NCBI GenBank assembly: GCA_016936015.1
Contig: JAFGPV010000006.1
Coordinates: 1 to 64,000 of the forward strand
Direction: 5' to 3'
Length of the DNA: 64,000 bases
From: Pirellulales bacterium
GTDB taxonomy: Bacteria; Planctomycetota; Planctomycetia; Pirellulales; Thermoguttaceae
A program made the translations under genes and the position numbers. The notes beneath the pieces are model-generated. The model was not told the DNA's origin. It made no database searches and saw nothing but the letters and a program-made list of their open reading frames with translations. Positions within the stretch are counted from its first letter, which is position 1, and the number at the start of each line of letters is the position of its first letter. Shown piece by piece: positions 16,532 through 26,357 of this stretch.

Positions 16532-18907
16532 ATGTCGGAAACTCCTCTGAATCGCACCGAAATCGCCGAGCGGTATCTCGCCCAGTTGCCTTATGCGCCA
16601 TATCCGTTTCAGGAAGAGGCGCTGCTGGCGTACTTCACGGCCGAGCAAGGGGTGTTGGTCTGTGCGCCGACGGGGATGGGCAAGACGCTAATCGCCGAGG
16701 CTGCGCTGTTCGAGGCCCTGCACACCGGCCGGGTCGCGTATTACACCACGCCGCTGATCGCGCTGACGGAGCAGAAATACCAGGAGATGCGCGAGTCGGC
16801 CGTCCGCTGGGGCTTTTCGGCATCCGACGTGGGCTTGGTCACCGGCAACCGCCGCGAGAATCCCGACGCCCGAGTGCTCGTCGTCGTGGCCGAGATCCTG
16901 GCCAACCGGCTGATGCATCCCGAGGCGTTCGATTTCCGGGAGGTCGGGGCCGTGGTGATGGACGAGTTCCACAGCTTCGCCGATCCCGAGCGGGGAATCG
17001 TCTGGGAACTGACCCTTGCGCTGCTGCCGCCGCAGGTCCGGCTGCTGCTGCTTTCCGCCACGGTGGGCAACACGATCGAGTTCCTGAATTGGCTGAAACA
17101 GAGCCACCGTCGCACGCTGGAGCAGGTCACGAGCACCGAGCGGAAGGTGCCGCTGTCGTACCACTGGGTGCCCGACCGGCTGCTGACCGAGCAGGTCGAG
17201 GAAATGGCCATCGGGGACGAGGAGTCGCGCAAAACGCCGGCCCTGATCTTCTGCTTCAACCGCGAGGAGTGCTGGAACGTGGCCGACCAGATCCGCGGCA
17301 AGCCGATCCTGGCCGACGGACAAAAAGCTCTCTTGGCCGAGGCGTTAAAGGAATTCGACCTGGACGAAGGCGCCGGGCCGAAGCTGCGGCAGCTCCTGTT
17401 GCGCGGCGTGGGCGTCCACCACGCGGGCGTGCTGCCCAAGTACCGCCGCGTCGTCGAGGAATTGTTCCAGCGGAAGCTCCTCTCGTTCTGCGTCTGCACC
17501 GAGACCCTTTCGGCGGGCATCAACCTGCCGGCCCGGTCGGTGGTGCTGCCGAGCATCGTCAAGGGACCGAAGGAGAAGCGGTTCGTGCTGGACGCCAGTT
17601 CCGCCCACCAGATGTTCGGCCGGGCGGGCCGGCCCCAGTTCGACAAAAAGGGCTACGTCTTCGTCCTGGCCCATGAGGACGACGTGAAGATCAACCGCTG
17701 GCGCGAGCGGTTCGACCAGATTCCCGACAATACCAAGGATCCCGGGCTGCTGAAGATCAAAAAGGACTTGAAGCGGAAAATGCCCACCCGGCGGTCGAAC
17801 GAGACGTATTGGAACAAGGAGCAGTTCGAGAAGCTCCGCCAGGCGCCGCCGGGCAAGCTCTACAGCCGGGGGCCGATCCCCTGGCGGCTGCTGGCCTACA
17901 TGCTCGAGGCCTCGCCGGAAGTCGAGCCGATCCGCCAAGTGGTCTCGAAGCGGCTGATGGACTCGAAGCGGATCGTCGGCGGATTGCGGGCGCTTAACGG
18001 AATGCTGCTGACCCTCTGGCGGGCCGGCTACGTAACCCTGGAACCCGAGCCGCCGAAGACGACGGAGGAAGATTCTCAAACGGCGGAAGTCCCAAAAAAC
18101 AACGACCTCTTCCGTTTAGCGGCCGCCGGTACGGCGGCCTCGGCTGCCGACGCCACGAAGGCCGACGTGCCGTCGGCCGCTAAACAGTCGGACGCCGCAC
18201 CCGAGTACCATCCTCAATACGCCCGGCCGACGGCGGAGATGCAAAAACTGCACCTCTTCCGCGGCATCAATCCGCTGTACGCCGTGTTCCTGCTGAACCA
18301 CCTGGGCATTGCCGACCGGGCGGAACGCCTGCAAGCGATGGAGAGCGTGCTGGATCTGCCGCGCTCGCTGGGTCCGGCGGTCCGCGTGCCGCCCTTCGAA
18401 GAGTTGCCGCCCGGGCCGCTGGCCGTCGAGCGGCTCGATCCCCTGCTGCTGCAACTCGGATTGGCCACGGCCGACGAGCTTCGGCCGCCGGAGGAGCCCG
18501 TAGACCGGCCGCTGCGGAGTTACGAGGAACGTCCCAAACCGATCCTCACGCTGGCCGAAAAGCTCCGCCGGCTGTTCGACCACGAGTTCTCCTACGTTCA
18601 CGACTTGTGGACCTCGCCCGTCTGGGTTGCAGGCGAGTTGTTCCAATACAATGCGAATTTCCATAAATACATCGGCGGCAAGGGCCTGCAAAAACAGGAG
18701 GGCATGATCTTCCGCCACTTGCTGCGGCTGATCCTGCTGCTGAAGGAATTCGCCCAACTCACCCCGCCCGACTTGACCGAGCCACAGTGGCGCGAGGAGC
18801 TGTCCGACATCTCCACCCGCTTGGCCGACTGCTGCCGCAACGTCGATCCCCTGAGCACCGACAAAGCGCTGGAGGAGGTGGAGACGGAAGGGAAGGATGA
18901 GGAATAA
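16532..18907 (+). CDS. Superfamily 2 helicase, Ski2/Brr2-like DExH family
   Basis: The 791-residue ATPase shows helicase motifs in order: Walker A APTGMGKT, DExH box MDEFHSFAD, SAT motif LLSATVGN, AGINLPARSVVLPS, and motif VI QMFGRAGRPQFD. The order and spacing fit Ski2-like RNA/DNA helicases; a C-terminal extension of about 350 residues follows. The ATG at 16532 is used; upstream in-frame codons are repeat-derived. An in-frame palindromic element (18114-18185) encodes residues about 528-551, an Ala-rich insert. The role, probably RNA turnover or repair, cannot be fixed from sequence. It is likely co-transcribed with the NUDIX gene. Confidence 0.92.
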   Translation: MSETPLNRTEIAERYLAQLPYAPYPFQEEALLAYFTAEQGVLVCAPTGMGKTLIAEAALFEALHTGRVAYYTTPLIALTEQKYQEMRESAVRWGFSASDVGLVTGNRRENPDARVLVVVAEILANRLMHPEAFDFREVGAVVMDEFHSFADPERGIVWELTLALLPPQVRLLLLSATVGNTIEFLNWLKQSHRRTLEQVTSTERKVPLSYHWVPDRLLTEQVEEMAIGDEESRKTPALIFCFNREECWNVADQIRGKPILADGQKALLAEALKEFDLDEGAGPKLRQLLLRGVGVHHAGVLPKYRRVVEELFQRKLLSFCVCTETLSAGINLPARSVVLPSIVKGPKEKRFVLDASSAHQMFGRAGRPQFDKKGYVFVLAHEDDVKINRWRERFDQIPDNTKDPGLLKIKKDLKRKMPTRRSNETYWNKEQFEKLRQAPPGKLYSRGPIPWRLLAYMLEASPEVEPIRQVVSKRLMDSKRIVGGLRALNGMLLTLWRAGYVTLEPEPPKTTEEDSQTAEVPKNNDLFRLAAAGTAASAADATKADVPSAAKQSDAAPEYHPQYARPTAEMQKLHLFRGINPLYAVFLLNHLGIADRAERLQAMESVLDLPRSLGPAVRVPPFEELPPGPLAVERLDPLLLQLGLATADELRPPEEPVDRPLRSYEERPKPILTLAEKLRRLFDHEFSYVHDLWTSPVWVAGELFQYNANFHKYIGGKGLQKQEGMIFRHLLRLILLLKEFAQLTPPDLTEPQWREELSDISTRLADCCRNVDPLSTDKALEEVETEGKDEE
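18114..18185. repeat. REPIN-like inverted pair inside the helicase gene, in frame
   Basis: The element runs from GTTTAGCGGCCGCCGG to its reverse complement ending in TAAAC and is exactly 72 bases (24 codons). It keeps the frame and adds an Ala/Asp/Lys stretch. It is a relative of the intergenic copy at 7961-8033. Confidence 0.85.
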
Positions 18908-18924
18908 ATGATGAGAGAGGCGTT

Positions 18925-21588
18925 CTATTTTTTTTCGGCAGGCTCTTTCAACGGTCGTTGGAACACGACCGGCTTGGCTCCGCCGGTCGCCCGGCCGGGA
19001 CCGATCTCGACGGCCTGGGCGATGGCCGATTGGCCGTGTGGATTGTAGAATCGGATCGTAATCAGGCCGTTGCGGGGTTGAACGTCGTTGAAGACGAGAT
19101 CGACCGCCCGGTCGTAGCCGCCCGCCGTGGCCGCAACGTCCATGTCCTTGACCACGTCCTCGCCCTGGATGGCGATGCTCGTGGCGAATTGGCCGGGTCG
19201 ATCGTCCGTCCGGGCTTCGGCGAATTTGATCCGCACGTGGTAGGTCGCGCTGGGCGAGACCGTGAAATGGACGACGAAGTCGTTGCCGTGGATTCCGTAA
19301 CGGTAAAGTTCCGGATCCTCCGTACCGGCGATCTCCCCGGCGCGCGGCTCGGTCCACAAGGCAATCGGCACCAGATCGGCTTGCCAGGCAAGCCGCATCA
19401 CCACTTCCGTGGCCGGGCGCCAAATGTGCTTTTGCGAGTCGACATAGTCCGAACGTTTCATGTACCCAAAGATAATCCTTTGCGGTCCGGCCGGGCCGCC
19501 GCCCGAGCCGAAGCCGGCGGCTCCCGTGGCCGCCGACCATTGCAGGCCGTCAAGATAGACGGAGTCCCCCTTGGCGACCGGATTTCGCCGGCCGAGAACC
19601 ACGACCTTCAGCGTGTGTTTCCCTTGGGGCAGGCCGTTCTTGTAATAAAGCACCTGCCGGTCGCGAGTCATCGGGCACCAGCAGTCCAGGCCGGCCGGCT
19701 GTTTGATTCCGTCGAGATAAACGTCCGCCTTCCCGCCGTTGGGGTCGGCCCGACCGATGAGCCGAACCTGGTTGCCTTCAAAGGCGAACGTCGCCTCGCT
19801 GTGCGGGGCGGCCGCGGCGTGCAGCTTGCCATCGTAGGCGGCGGCGTCCTCGACAACGTCCCAGCCGCCCGTGTAGTGGAGATCGTCGTCGCCGGCCATT
19901 TGCTGGGGATCGTCCCCCTCGACAACGATGCGCGTCCGTCCGTCGTGGCGAATCGTGACGATGCTGTCCCCATTTTCAAGCGGGCGGATCGTATAGCCGT
20001 TGCGGTCGGGGGCCGCGCCGGCGCTCAGCGCCGCGCCGTCGGCCGTCACCGAGCGGGGAACGAAGGCCAGCCGGAGGACGTCGACGCTTGGGCCGGGGTC
20101 GGCGAAGGTCTCGTACTCGATTCGCCCTTTGCCGTAGACGACCGACGTAACGACCGAACTGCTCCGCATGACGTGGTTCTCGCGCCCGGCGCCGAAAAGG
20201 TCCGGCCGCCACGCCATGCAGTCGAGCGTGTATTTCAACGGCCACGGATGGGCAAGGTTGAACCAGCTTTTGCTGACAAAGGCCCCGCCGTGGATCAAAT
20301 CCTCGACGACGCCGTTTTCGTGAACGTCATACGTGCTCAGCAGAATCATTCGCCGCCCCAACTCGTCGGCCCAGGGGCTGTCGGCCTTCTGGCCGTAGCG
20401 CAACAAGAACGCGGCCAGGGCCTGGGTTGGATACTGGAGCGAGAGGCCGCAGCAGGCGCTCGACTCGGGCAAGGCCCACGCGCCGCTGTACGGACCACCG
20501 CTCGAATTGGCATCGACCGTCGCGCGCGCGATGAACAACGAAATGATGTTCCGGCAGTCGCGCCGCCAGTTGGGAAACCGGTCCGGGCGGTCCATGAAAT
20601 ACTGCGCCGCGAAACAGGGCAGGATCACCGTACACACGGGATTCTCCCAGTCCCAGAAATGGCGTCCCCACGTCGAATCGTCCATCCAGCGCGGAAGGAG
20701 CGCGTCGCGCAGGTAGCGCTCGCCGGCATCGCGGGCCTTCACCACGGCGTCATCGGCGCCTCGGTGGCCCAACCGGATCACCTCGTCCAGGAAAAGCAGC
20801 ACCAGCACGACCCCGCCGGTCATTCGCTGGTCTTTCCAATCGGGGCAGAGACGGCGCGCGTCTTCGGGATTGGCGTAGCGCCCCCACGGCGCCGCGCCGG
20901 GCGCGTGATCGCAATGCCGCGCCAGCAGGTCGGCCCAGCGGTTGACCGCGTCGAGATACCGCTTCTCGCCCGTCAGCCGGTAAACATCCGCCAGCGCCAG
21001 GCCCACCTGGCAAGCGTAGTCGAGCTGAATGAATCCCTTCGGATCGGCGCGCCCGTAGGCCTTGCCGCGCGTCGGACAGCTAATCAGGAATCCCGGCCAG
21101 TCGTGCGTTGCCGGCGTCTGGCAGTAGTCGAGCAGATAGTCGGCGTTGATCGTCATCGGACCAAGGGCGGCCGGATCGCCCGCGTAGCGATAGTAGTTCG
21201 CCAAACTGGTCAGGACGTAGGCGGATCGCTGGCCCAGGTCGCCGTTGTCCCAGTCGTTGAGCCCGGTGTTCGTCGTGATTCCGCCCTCGGGCGAGATCTG
21301 CCAGTGTCCGTCGAACACGTAGCAGGGGCCGGGCGTGATGGCCGCGGGACGGTCGATCCAGGGATATCGTTTGAGCGTCTCGGCCGCCACGCGCACGCGG
21401 AAATCGCACTGCCCGTTGAGTCCCCCGTACCACGGAGCGATCACGCCGTATCGGTCTTCGACGGCTTGATGAGCGAAATACTGCTTCCCGCTCTTCGGCT
21501 TCACGGCCTCCGGGGAATCGGCGAGAGTATACCGGCAGAACACCAGCAGCAGGATCGCGGGCAACACGATGCGAAGGGCTCGGGACAT
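18925..21588 (-). CDS. Secreted carbohydrate-acting protein: alpha/alpha-barrel with C-terminal malectin-like domain
   Basis: The 887-residue product has a signal peptide (about 1-23). A region with six-hairpin glycosidase character follows: repeated helices such as QRSAYVLTSLANYYRYAGDP, LADVYRLTGEKRYLDAVNRW, and aromatic residues near WDWENPVCTVILPCFAAQYF. The C-terminal part (about 740-870) has malectin-like beta segments (VHFTVSPSATYHVRIKFAE, VDLVFNDVQPRNGLITI). Function is probably extracellular polysaccharide binding or cleavage, but no catalytic pair could be assigned. The start at 21588 follows GGAG at 5 bases; an upstream ATG at 21723 would put 45 non-signal residues in front. It lies near the PL8 lyase gene, which fits a sugar-use role. 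Confidence 0.75.
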   Translation of the reverse strand: MSRALRIVLPAILLLVFCRYTLADSPEAVKPKSGKQYFAHQAVEDRYGVIAPWYGGLNGQCDFRVRVAAETLKRYPWIDRPAAITPGPCYVFDGHWQISPEGGITTNTGLNDWDNGDLGQRSAYVLTSLANYYRYAGDPAALGPMTINADYLLDYCQTPATHDWPGFLISCPTRGKAYGRADPKGFIQLDYACQVGLALADVYRLTGEKRYLDAVNRWADLLARHCDHAPGAAPWGRYANPEDARRLCPDWKDQRMTGGVVLVLLFLDEVIRLGHRGADDAVVKARDAGERYLRDALLPRWMDDSTWGRHFWDWENPVCTVILPCFAAQYFMDRPDRFPNWRRDCRNIISLFIARATVDANSSGGPYSGAWALPESSACCGLSLQYPTQALAAFLLRYGQKADSPWADELGRRMILLSTYDVHENGVVEDLIHGGAFVSKSWFNLAHPWPLKYTLDCMAWRPDLFGAGRENHVMRSSSVVTSVVYGKGRIEYETFADPGPSVDVLRLAFVPRSVTADGAALSAGAAPDRNGYTIRPLENGDSIVTIRHDGRTRIVVEGDDPQQMAGDDDLHYTGGWDVVEDAAAYDGKLHAAAAPHSEATFAFEGNQVRLIGRADPNGGKADVYLDGIKQPAGLDCWCPMTRDRQVLYYKNGLPQGKHTLKVVVLGRRNPVAKGDSVYLDGLQWSAATGAAGFGSGGGPAGPQRIIFGYMKRSDYVDSQKHIWRPATEVVMRLAWQADLVPIALWTEPRAGEIAGTEDPELYRYGIHGNDFVVHFTVSPSATYHVRIKFAEARTDDRPGQFATSIAIQGEDVVKDMDVAATAGGYDRAVDLVFNDVQPRNGLITIRFYNPHGQSAIAQAVEIGPGRATGGAKPVVFQRPLKEPAEKK

Positions 21589-21840
21589 AAGGACTCCAGG
21601 TCGGTTCGATGTGAAATGAAACTTCAGCGAAAATTCATATCTGCCGCCCCCGTGTTTCGTTGGACGCAGGAGAGGAACATCCGTAGTATAGTTGCCGGCA
21701 ATGCACGACACAAGAGTACGCATCCGGCAAAGACCGCTGCATCGGCTGTCCTCGGTGCCTTAGCCCAGGATTGACGGATTCCTGGGAATACTGCCACTCA
21801 CACAAAGGGAAAGATGAAAGAGGACATCGATCGGTCTGTC

Positions 21841-22214
21841 TTACTTGGGAGCACGGATGGCCTTCACCCAGGGCCAACCGAGCTTCCCATCGCATACTTC
21901 CGAATCAGCGGGACCGAGACGTACTTCTCCAAGATCCTCGGTCACGGTATGAAAGTCGTAAATCTCGTCGGAAAATGCTTCTGCCATTGCAACCAGGCCG
22001 AAAGACACGCAATCCCCAAAATCAACACTCCCAAGATGAAACACCGGCGAGCAAACTTTCGACGGGTACGATCCGCGTAACTTGCGCGAAGCGACTCGGG
22101 AATTGGTCGTGGCGGAGGCCCCTGAAGTTCCGGCTCCAAGACATACTCTGGCGGGATGGAAAACAATCCCGGTGCCGCCTGCTCGTCCGGACTCGGGGAT
22201 TCGTGGTCTGCCAT
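21841..22214 (-). pseudogene. Small single-span membrane protein, apparently frameshifted
   Basis: From an ATG at 22214 the frame gives a Pro/Glu-rich N-terminus and a clear transmembrane helix (RCFILGVLILGIACLSAWLQW), then stops early at 21942. The next frame continues plausibly from about 21990 to 21841, with EDLGEVRLGPADSEVCDG and a good stop. The two join by a -1 step at a run of four T residues. Either the gene is broken, the sequence has a base error, or slippage is used. No ribosome site precedes the ATG, and the two-piece reading is my inference. Confidence 0.4.
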
Positions 22215-22552
22215 AGGAGAACGGGGGAGAAAAATCCGCTCGAATATTCTCAACTTTTTTACCAATCCCCGTTCGAAAATCAAGGGGCGGCCCAAAACCG
22301 GTCTTGCAAACCAGGGATGTCCTGGTATACTGTATACTTGTATATGTGTGCTCTTTGATAACCAAGCCGACCGCCCCATGAAAAATGTTTAGCATAAGAG
22401 AACGTTTAGGGAATAAAAAACCTGGATAAATCGAAATTTGCCGTACAACGCCCTACCCAAAAGAGCGGGATGTGTATTATCATTTTAGACGATATTATAT
22501 GGTATGTCGTGTTCTCTTTTGTTCTCTCCTGTGTTAAATTCAAGGATTGGGA
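22215..22552. other. AT-rich intergenic stretch
   Basis: About 340 AT-rich bases lie upstream of the PL8 lyase gene and of the divergent small membrane gene. Promoters for both should lie here, but I see no clear -35/-10 pair and no hairpin worth naming. Confidence 0.45.
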
Positions 22553-24883
22553 ATGACGGATTTTATTTCACCACCTGAGAATATCAAAATGTGTTCCACC
22601 TTCAGAATCTCGCTGTGCAGTGCTTTTATTGCGATCACCGTTCCTCTGGCCGCAACCGAGGGCGATCTGGAAAAGGTGCGGAGTCAATGGTTCGCCTTTC
22701 AGACGGGAGCGGACGCCGATCGGAAGGATCCCCAGGTCCAGGCGTCGCTTTCGGAGCTGCATCGGACGGCGGCGAAACTCCTGCGGACCATGACGCCCGA
22801 GGGGAAGTGGCCGGATATTGATTATGCTCATTCCAGGAATCCCACCAATTGCGAGCCTGCACAGCATTACCGAAATCTCTACAAGATGGCCTTGGCCTGG
22901 CACACGCCCGGTCAAGCGTCGCACCACAACGACGCTTTGATGGCCGCCGTGGAACGGGGACTGGTTTTCGCCCATCGGAACTTGTTCAGTAAAAAGAAAA
23001 ACATTTCGCCCAACTGGTGGTGGAACGAGATCGGGATCAACCTGTCATTGGGACCGACGCTGGTCCTGGTCGAGGGGCACATCAATCCGAAGGTGCTTAA
23101 CGCCCAGAAGCGGACGTTCTACTCGAAAATCTACGCGACTCCAAAGCACGACGGGCAGAATCGCATCTGGAGCGCGATGAACCATTTCTACCGCGCCTTG
23201 CTCGATCGGGACGCTGCGCGGATGGAAATAGTCAAAAAAGATTTTGATCGGCAATGCGTCGTGGAGACCCAGGGCGAAGGGATCATGCCCGACTATTCGT
23301 TCCATCAACACGGCTCCCAACTTTACACGGGCGGCTACGGCCGGGCTTTTGCGACCGACATTGGCGAGTATCTGATCTTTACGCGGAGTACGGCGTTTTC
23401 CCCGTCACCCGCGGCCTTGGATGCTTTTGCCCATTACATTATGGAAGGGACGAACTGGGTGGTGTTCAAGAATCGCTACGACCTTTCGGTCCGCGGCCGG
23501 GAGATTACGCGGGGCGACGAGCATCGGAACATGCTGCAGAAGGGGCCGTTTCTGGGTTTCTTGGCCTTGGCCGAGCGGGACGGCTGGTGGCGCAAGGCGG
23601 CGATCGCCGTCTCGAAGGAGATGCGAAACCAGCGACCCGATAATCAATTTTGGGGCGGAAATAAAATGTTCCCTTACCACGTCGTGGCCTCCAGGATCGC
23701 CGCGGTCATGCATTCGCCGGTGCCCGCCGGCGCGCCGAAGGGATTTCGTCACTTCCCGTATTCCGAGCACAGCGTCCGCCGGGAAAGGGATTGGTACGCC
23801 TCGGTCCGCATGCTCTCTAGCCGGCTGAAGGCGTCGGAAAACGTGAATGGGGAAAACTTCAAGGGCTGGCACCTCTCCGACGGCGTGCTGTGGGTGTTTC
23901 TGACCGGCGATGAGTACGTCACGCACAACGTGATGCCCACGCTGGATTGGCAGCGACTGCCCGGCACGACCGTCGAGCGGAAGCCGCGCAAGCCGGGCCA
24001 GGGACTGGGCAAAGGCGTCAAGGACTTCGTCGGCGGAGTCGGCGACGGGTTGTGCGGCGTCGCGGCGATGGATTTTCAAGGGAATGAATCAGAATTGACC
24101 GCGAAAAAGAGCTACTTCTTCTTCGACCAGGAGATCGTCTGCCTCGGCAGCGACGTCGCCTGCCCTTCGAAGAACCCGGTGGAAACCACGATCGATCAGC
24201 GGCCGATGGAAGACGAATCGTCGGACGTTCTCGTCGATGGAAAGCTGCTGCCCCGGTCGGCCTCCGGCATCGAGACCACGCTCGACGGCCCCGCCTGGAT
24301 CGAGGCCAACCACGTGGGCTACTATTTTCCCCGGCCATGCAAGGTGAAGCTCGCGCGCCGGTTCCAAACGGGTCGCTGGACCGACCTGACCAAACGCGAC
24401 GTTCCCAAGGAAGAATTCGCCAATGAAATCCTGGCCCTATGGATCGAACACGGCTCCGGGCCGAAAAAGGGCGAATATTGCTACGCCGTCCTGCCGAATC
24501 AAGATGCCCAATCGATGAAGGTCTATGCGGCCAAACCGCCTATAAAAATCCTCCAACAAGACGACCGCATCCACGCCGTCGAAGACCTCAGTAGCAAGGC
24601 GGTCGGCGTGGTCTTTTGGCAGCCGGGCCGGCTCGGTCCGGTGGAAATCGATCGGCCGTGCGTGGTCCTCTACCGCGGCGACGGCGATCGGATGACGGTT
24701 GCACTGGCCGAACCGTCGTGGCAACATCCGGTCGTCCGCCTGGTAGTCCATCATCCCGTCGAGGTGCTGGAAAAGCCGGAAGGTTGCGAAGTTACCGTTA
24801 AACCGCAGCGCACCGTAATCCAAATTCCCTGCGCCCACGGCGAGACTTGCCGGCTGACGCTTCGCAAAAAAGACGCTTTTTGA
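22553..24883 (+). CDS. Secreted polysaccharide lyase family 8 (hyaluronate/chondroitin/xanthan lyase type)
   Basis: The 776-residue enzyme should cleave acidic polysaccharides by beta-elimination outside the cytoplasm. A signal-like segment follows Met13 (FRISLCSAFIAITVPLAA). The alpha/alpha-toroid has the aromatic patch NWWWNEIGI (from Asn154). Asn203 (in GQNRIW), His253 (FHQHG) and Tyr262 (YTGGYG) match the PL8 Asn-His-Tyr triad, and the Asn-to-His distance of 50 residues equals that in streptococcal hyaluronate lyase. Beta-sandwich segments (GDEYVTHNVMPTLDWQRLPG, KSYFFFDQEIVCLGSDV) follow. ATG 22553 has AAGGA upstream; ATG 22589 would start at the signal peptide but lacks one. The exact substrate is unclear. 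Confidence 0.9.
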   Translation: MTDFISPPENIKMCSTFRISLCSAFIAITVPLAATEGDLEKVRSQWFAFQTGADADRKDPQVQASLSELHRTAAKLLRTMTPEGKWPDIDYAHSRNPTNCEPAQHYRNLYKMALAWHTPGQASHHNDALMAAVERGLVFAHRNLFSKKKNISPNWWWNEIGINLSLGPTLVLVEGHINPKVLNAQKRTFYSKIYATPKHDGQNRIWSAMNHFYRALLDRDAARMEIVKKDFDRQCVVETQGEGIMPDYSFHQHGSQLYTGGYGRAFATDIGEYLIFTRSTAFSPSPAALDAFAHYIMEGTNWVVFKNRYDLSVRGREITRGDEHRNMLQKGPFLGFLALAERDGWWRKAAIAVSKEMRNQRPDNQFWGGNKMFPYHVVASRIAAVMHSPVPAGAPKGFRHFPYSEHSVRRERDWYASVRMLSSRLKASENVNGENFKGWHLSDGVLWVFLTGDEYVTHNVMPTLDWQRLPGTTVERKPRKPGQGLGKGVKDFVGGVGDGLCGVAAMDFQGNESELTAKKSYFFFDQEIVCLGSDVACPSKNPVETTIDQRPMEDESSDVLVDGKLLPRSASGIETTLDGPAWIEANHVGYYFPRPCKVKLARRFQTGRWTDLTKRDVPKEEFANEILALWIEHGSGPKKGEYCYAVLPNQDAQSMKVYAAKPPIKILQQDDRIHAVEDLSSKAVGVVFWQPGRLGPVEIDRPCVVLYRGDGDRMTVALAEPSWQHPVVRLVVHHPVEVLEKPEGCEVTVKPQRTVIQIPCAHGETCRLTLRKKDAF

Positions 24884-25002
24884 GACGCGTTGTGGAAGAA
24901 TTGCCGCAAAAATTCTCCCGCTCCCCTTTTCTTCCCCATTGCCAGTTTTTACAATCCGGCTTGGAAAAGGTATTGAAACGGACATGTATTAAGGAGGATT
25001 TC

Positions 25003-25455
25003 ATGGAGCGGACCTTGGTGCTGCTAAAACCGGATTGCGTCCAACGGCGGCTGATGGGGCGGGTGATCGGGCGGCTGGAAGACAAAGGGCTGAACATCGT
25101 GGCGATGAAGCTGATGCGGGTCACGCCCGAGCTGGCAAAAAAACACTACGCCGAGCACGTCAAGAAAGATTGGTATCCGGAGTTGGAGAAATTCATCACT
25201 TCCGCGCCGCTGGCGGCGATGATCGTCGAGGGGCCGGAGGCGATCCGCGTGGTCCGGGAGATGGTCGGCGCGACCAACGGCCTGAAGGCCGCGCCGGGCA
25301 CCGTCCGGGGCGATTTCAGCACCTCGCAGCAGATGAACCTAATCCACGCCTCCGACGGCCCGGAATCGGCCGTCCGCGAAATCGGCATCTTCTTCACGCC
25401 CTCAGAAATCTGCGAGTACACGCCCACGCTCCGTCAATGGCAGCACCCGGGATAA
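25003..25455 (+). CDS. ndk: Nucleoside diphosphate kinase
   Basis: The 150-residue enzyme transfers gamma-phosphate between nucleoside triphosphates and diphosphates. Family length is standard. It begins MERTLVLLKPDCVQR, and the active-site histidine is His115 in NLIHASDGPESA, the NxxHxSD signature, with Ser120-type residues following. AAGGAGG stands 5 bases before the ATG. The closest neighbour on the same strand is the GNAT gene. Housekeeping function, cytoplasmic. Confidence 0.97.
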   Translation: MERTLVLLKPDCVQRRLMGRVIGRLEDKGLNIVAMKLMRVTPELAKKHYAEHVKKDWYPELEKFITSAPLAAMIVEGPEAIRVVREMVGATNGLKAAPGTVRGDFSTSQQMNLIHASDGPESAVREIGIFFTPSEICEYTPTLRQWQHPG

Positions 25456-25700
25456 AGCCTCTTGTAGGAGAATTGCCCCCGTGGATGCGTCGCACGCATT
25501 CTAACACCCGTAGCGGCCCAGGGGATTTCCCCGTCCGTTGGAGCGGGAAAATCCGTGCAAGAAATTGATTGACCCTGGTGACGGACAGGGATACATTACA
25601 AGTAACGTGCCTGCAGAACGGCAACAGTGGCGATGCCGCTATAGTTAGCGGGAACGTTCCCTTCCACGGAAGGATCTGGCAGTTTGGGGCGCCGGCGTGC

Positions 25701-26273
25701 ATGGACATCCAATACTTCAAACGCTACCGGATGGAAATCAAGCTCGCCGGCCGCGAGTTTCTCAGCCGGCCGATGGCGCCGGAATATCGGTTTTACCCGT
25801 TCAGCCAGGCGCTGTTGGAGGGATTTGCGCTGGCCAAGTACCGTAGTTTCCGTCAGGAGCCGGACGTACAGATTTTCCCCTGCCTGGGGGAACTGGAGGG
25901 CTGCCGGAAACTGATGACGGAAATTGTGCGCAAGCCGGGCTTTACCGCCCAGGCCACGTGGTTGGCGATCTATTATCCGGTGCCTCACGCACAGCCGGAG
26001 TATTGCGGCACGATCCAGGGCATTCGCGATCCGACCGGCCGAGGGGCCATTCAGAACCTGGGCGTCACGCCGGAACACCGCGCGGGCGGTCTGGGGACGA
26101 ACCTGCTGAGCCGTTGCCTGGAAGGATTTCGCCGATCGGGCGTCCACCGTGTGCAACTGGAAGTAACGGCCCACAACGCCCCCGCCATCCGCCTCTACCG
26201 CCGCATGGGATTTTTCACCGTCAAAACGGTCTACAAGACCGTCGAGCCGGTCGCGGTGTCCTCACTCCCATAA
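25701..26273 (+). CDS. GNAT-family N-acetyltransferase
   Basis: The 190-residue protein has the acetyl-CoA binding motif A in GAIQNLGVTPEHRAGGLGTNLL (pantetheine-binding RxxGxG/A variant at HRAGGLG). It also has the following beta-strand/helix LEVTAHNAPAIRLYRRMGF, typical of motif B. The N-terminus MDIQYFKRYRMEI is a recurrent opening of planctomycete homologues as I recall. The substrate is unknown. Start 25701 fits that opening; an earlier ATG-less extension to 25569 has no support. No good ribosome site is seen. Confidence 0.85.
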   Translation: MDIQYFKRYRMEIKLAGREFLSRPMAPEYRFYPFSQALLEGFALAKYRSFRQEPDVQIFPCLGELEGCRKLMTEIVRKPGFTAQATWLAIYYPVPHAQPEYCGTIQGIRDPTGRGAIQNLGVTPEHRAGGLGTNLLSRCLEGFRRSGVHRVQLEVTAHNAPAIRLYRRMGFFTVKTVYKTVEPVAVSSLP

Positions 26274-26354
26274 AGCCGCGACCGGTGGTCGCGCACAATA
26301 AAGAGCAACCGATTGTTGGTCCTTGAGCACGGCGCGACCGACGGTCGCGGCTTT
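26272..26354. repeat. REPIN-like inverted pair, family 'GCCGCGACC'
   Basis: AAAGCCGCGACCGGTGGTCG faces GCGACCGACGGTCGCGGCTTT across about 40 bases, matching the pair at 2060-2111. It ends only 3 bases before the start codon of the CCA-adding enzyme. Confidence 0.8.
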
Positions 26355-26357
26355 CTG

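Noticed and set aside
18958-21774. A 938-residue open frame on the plus strand.
   Set aside because: It lies wholly antisense to the signal-peptide-bearing carbohydrate protein. Its translation is Arg/Val/Gly-rich without domain features, as expected of a GC-rich shadow frame.
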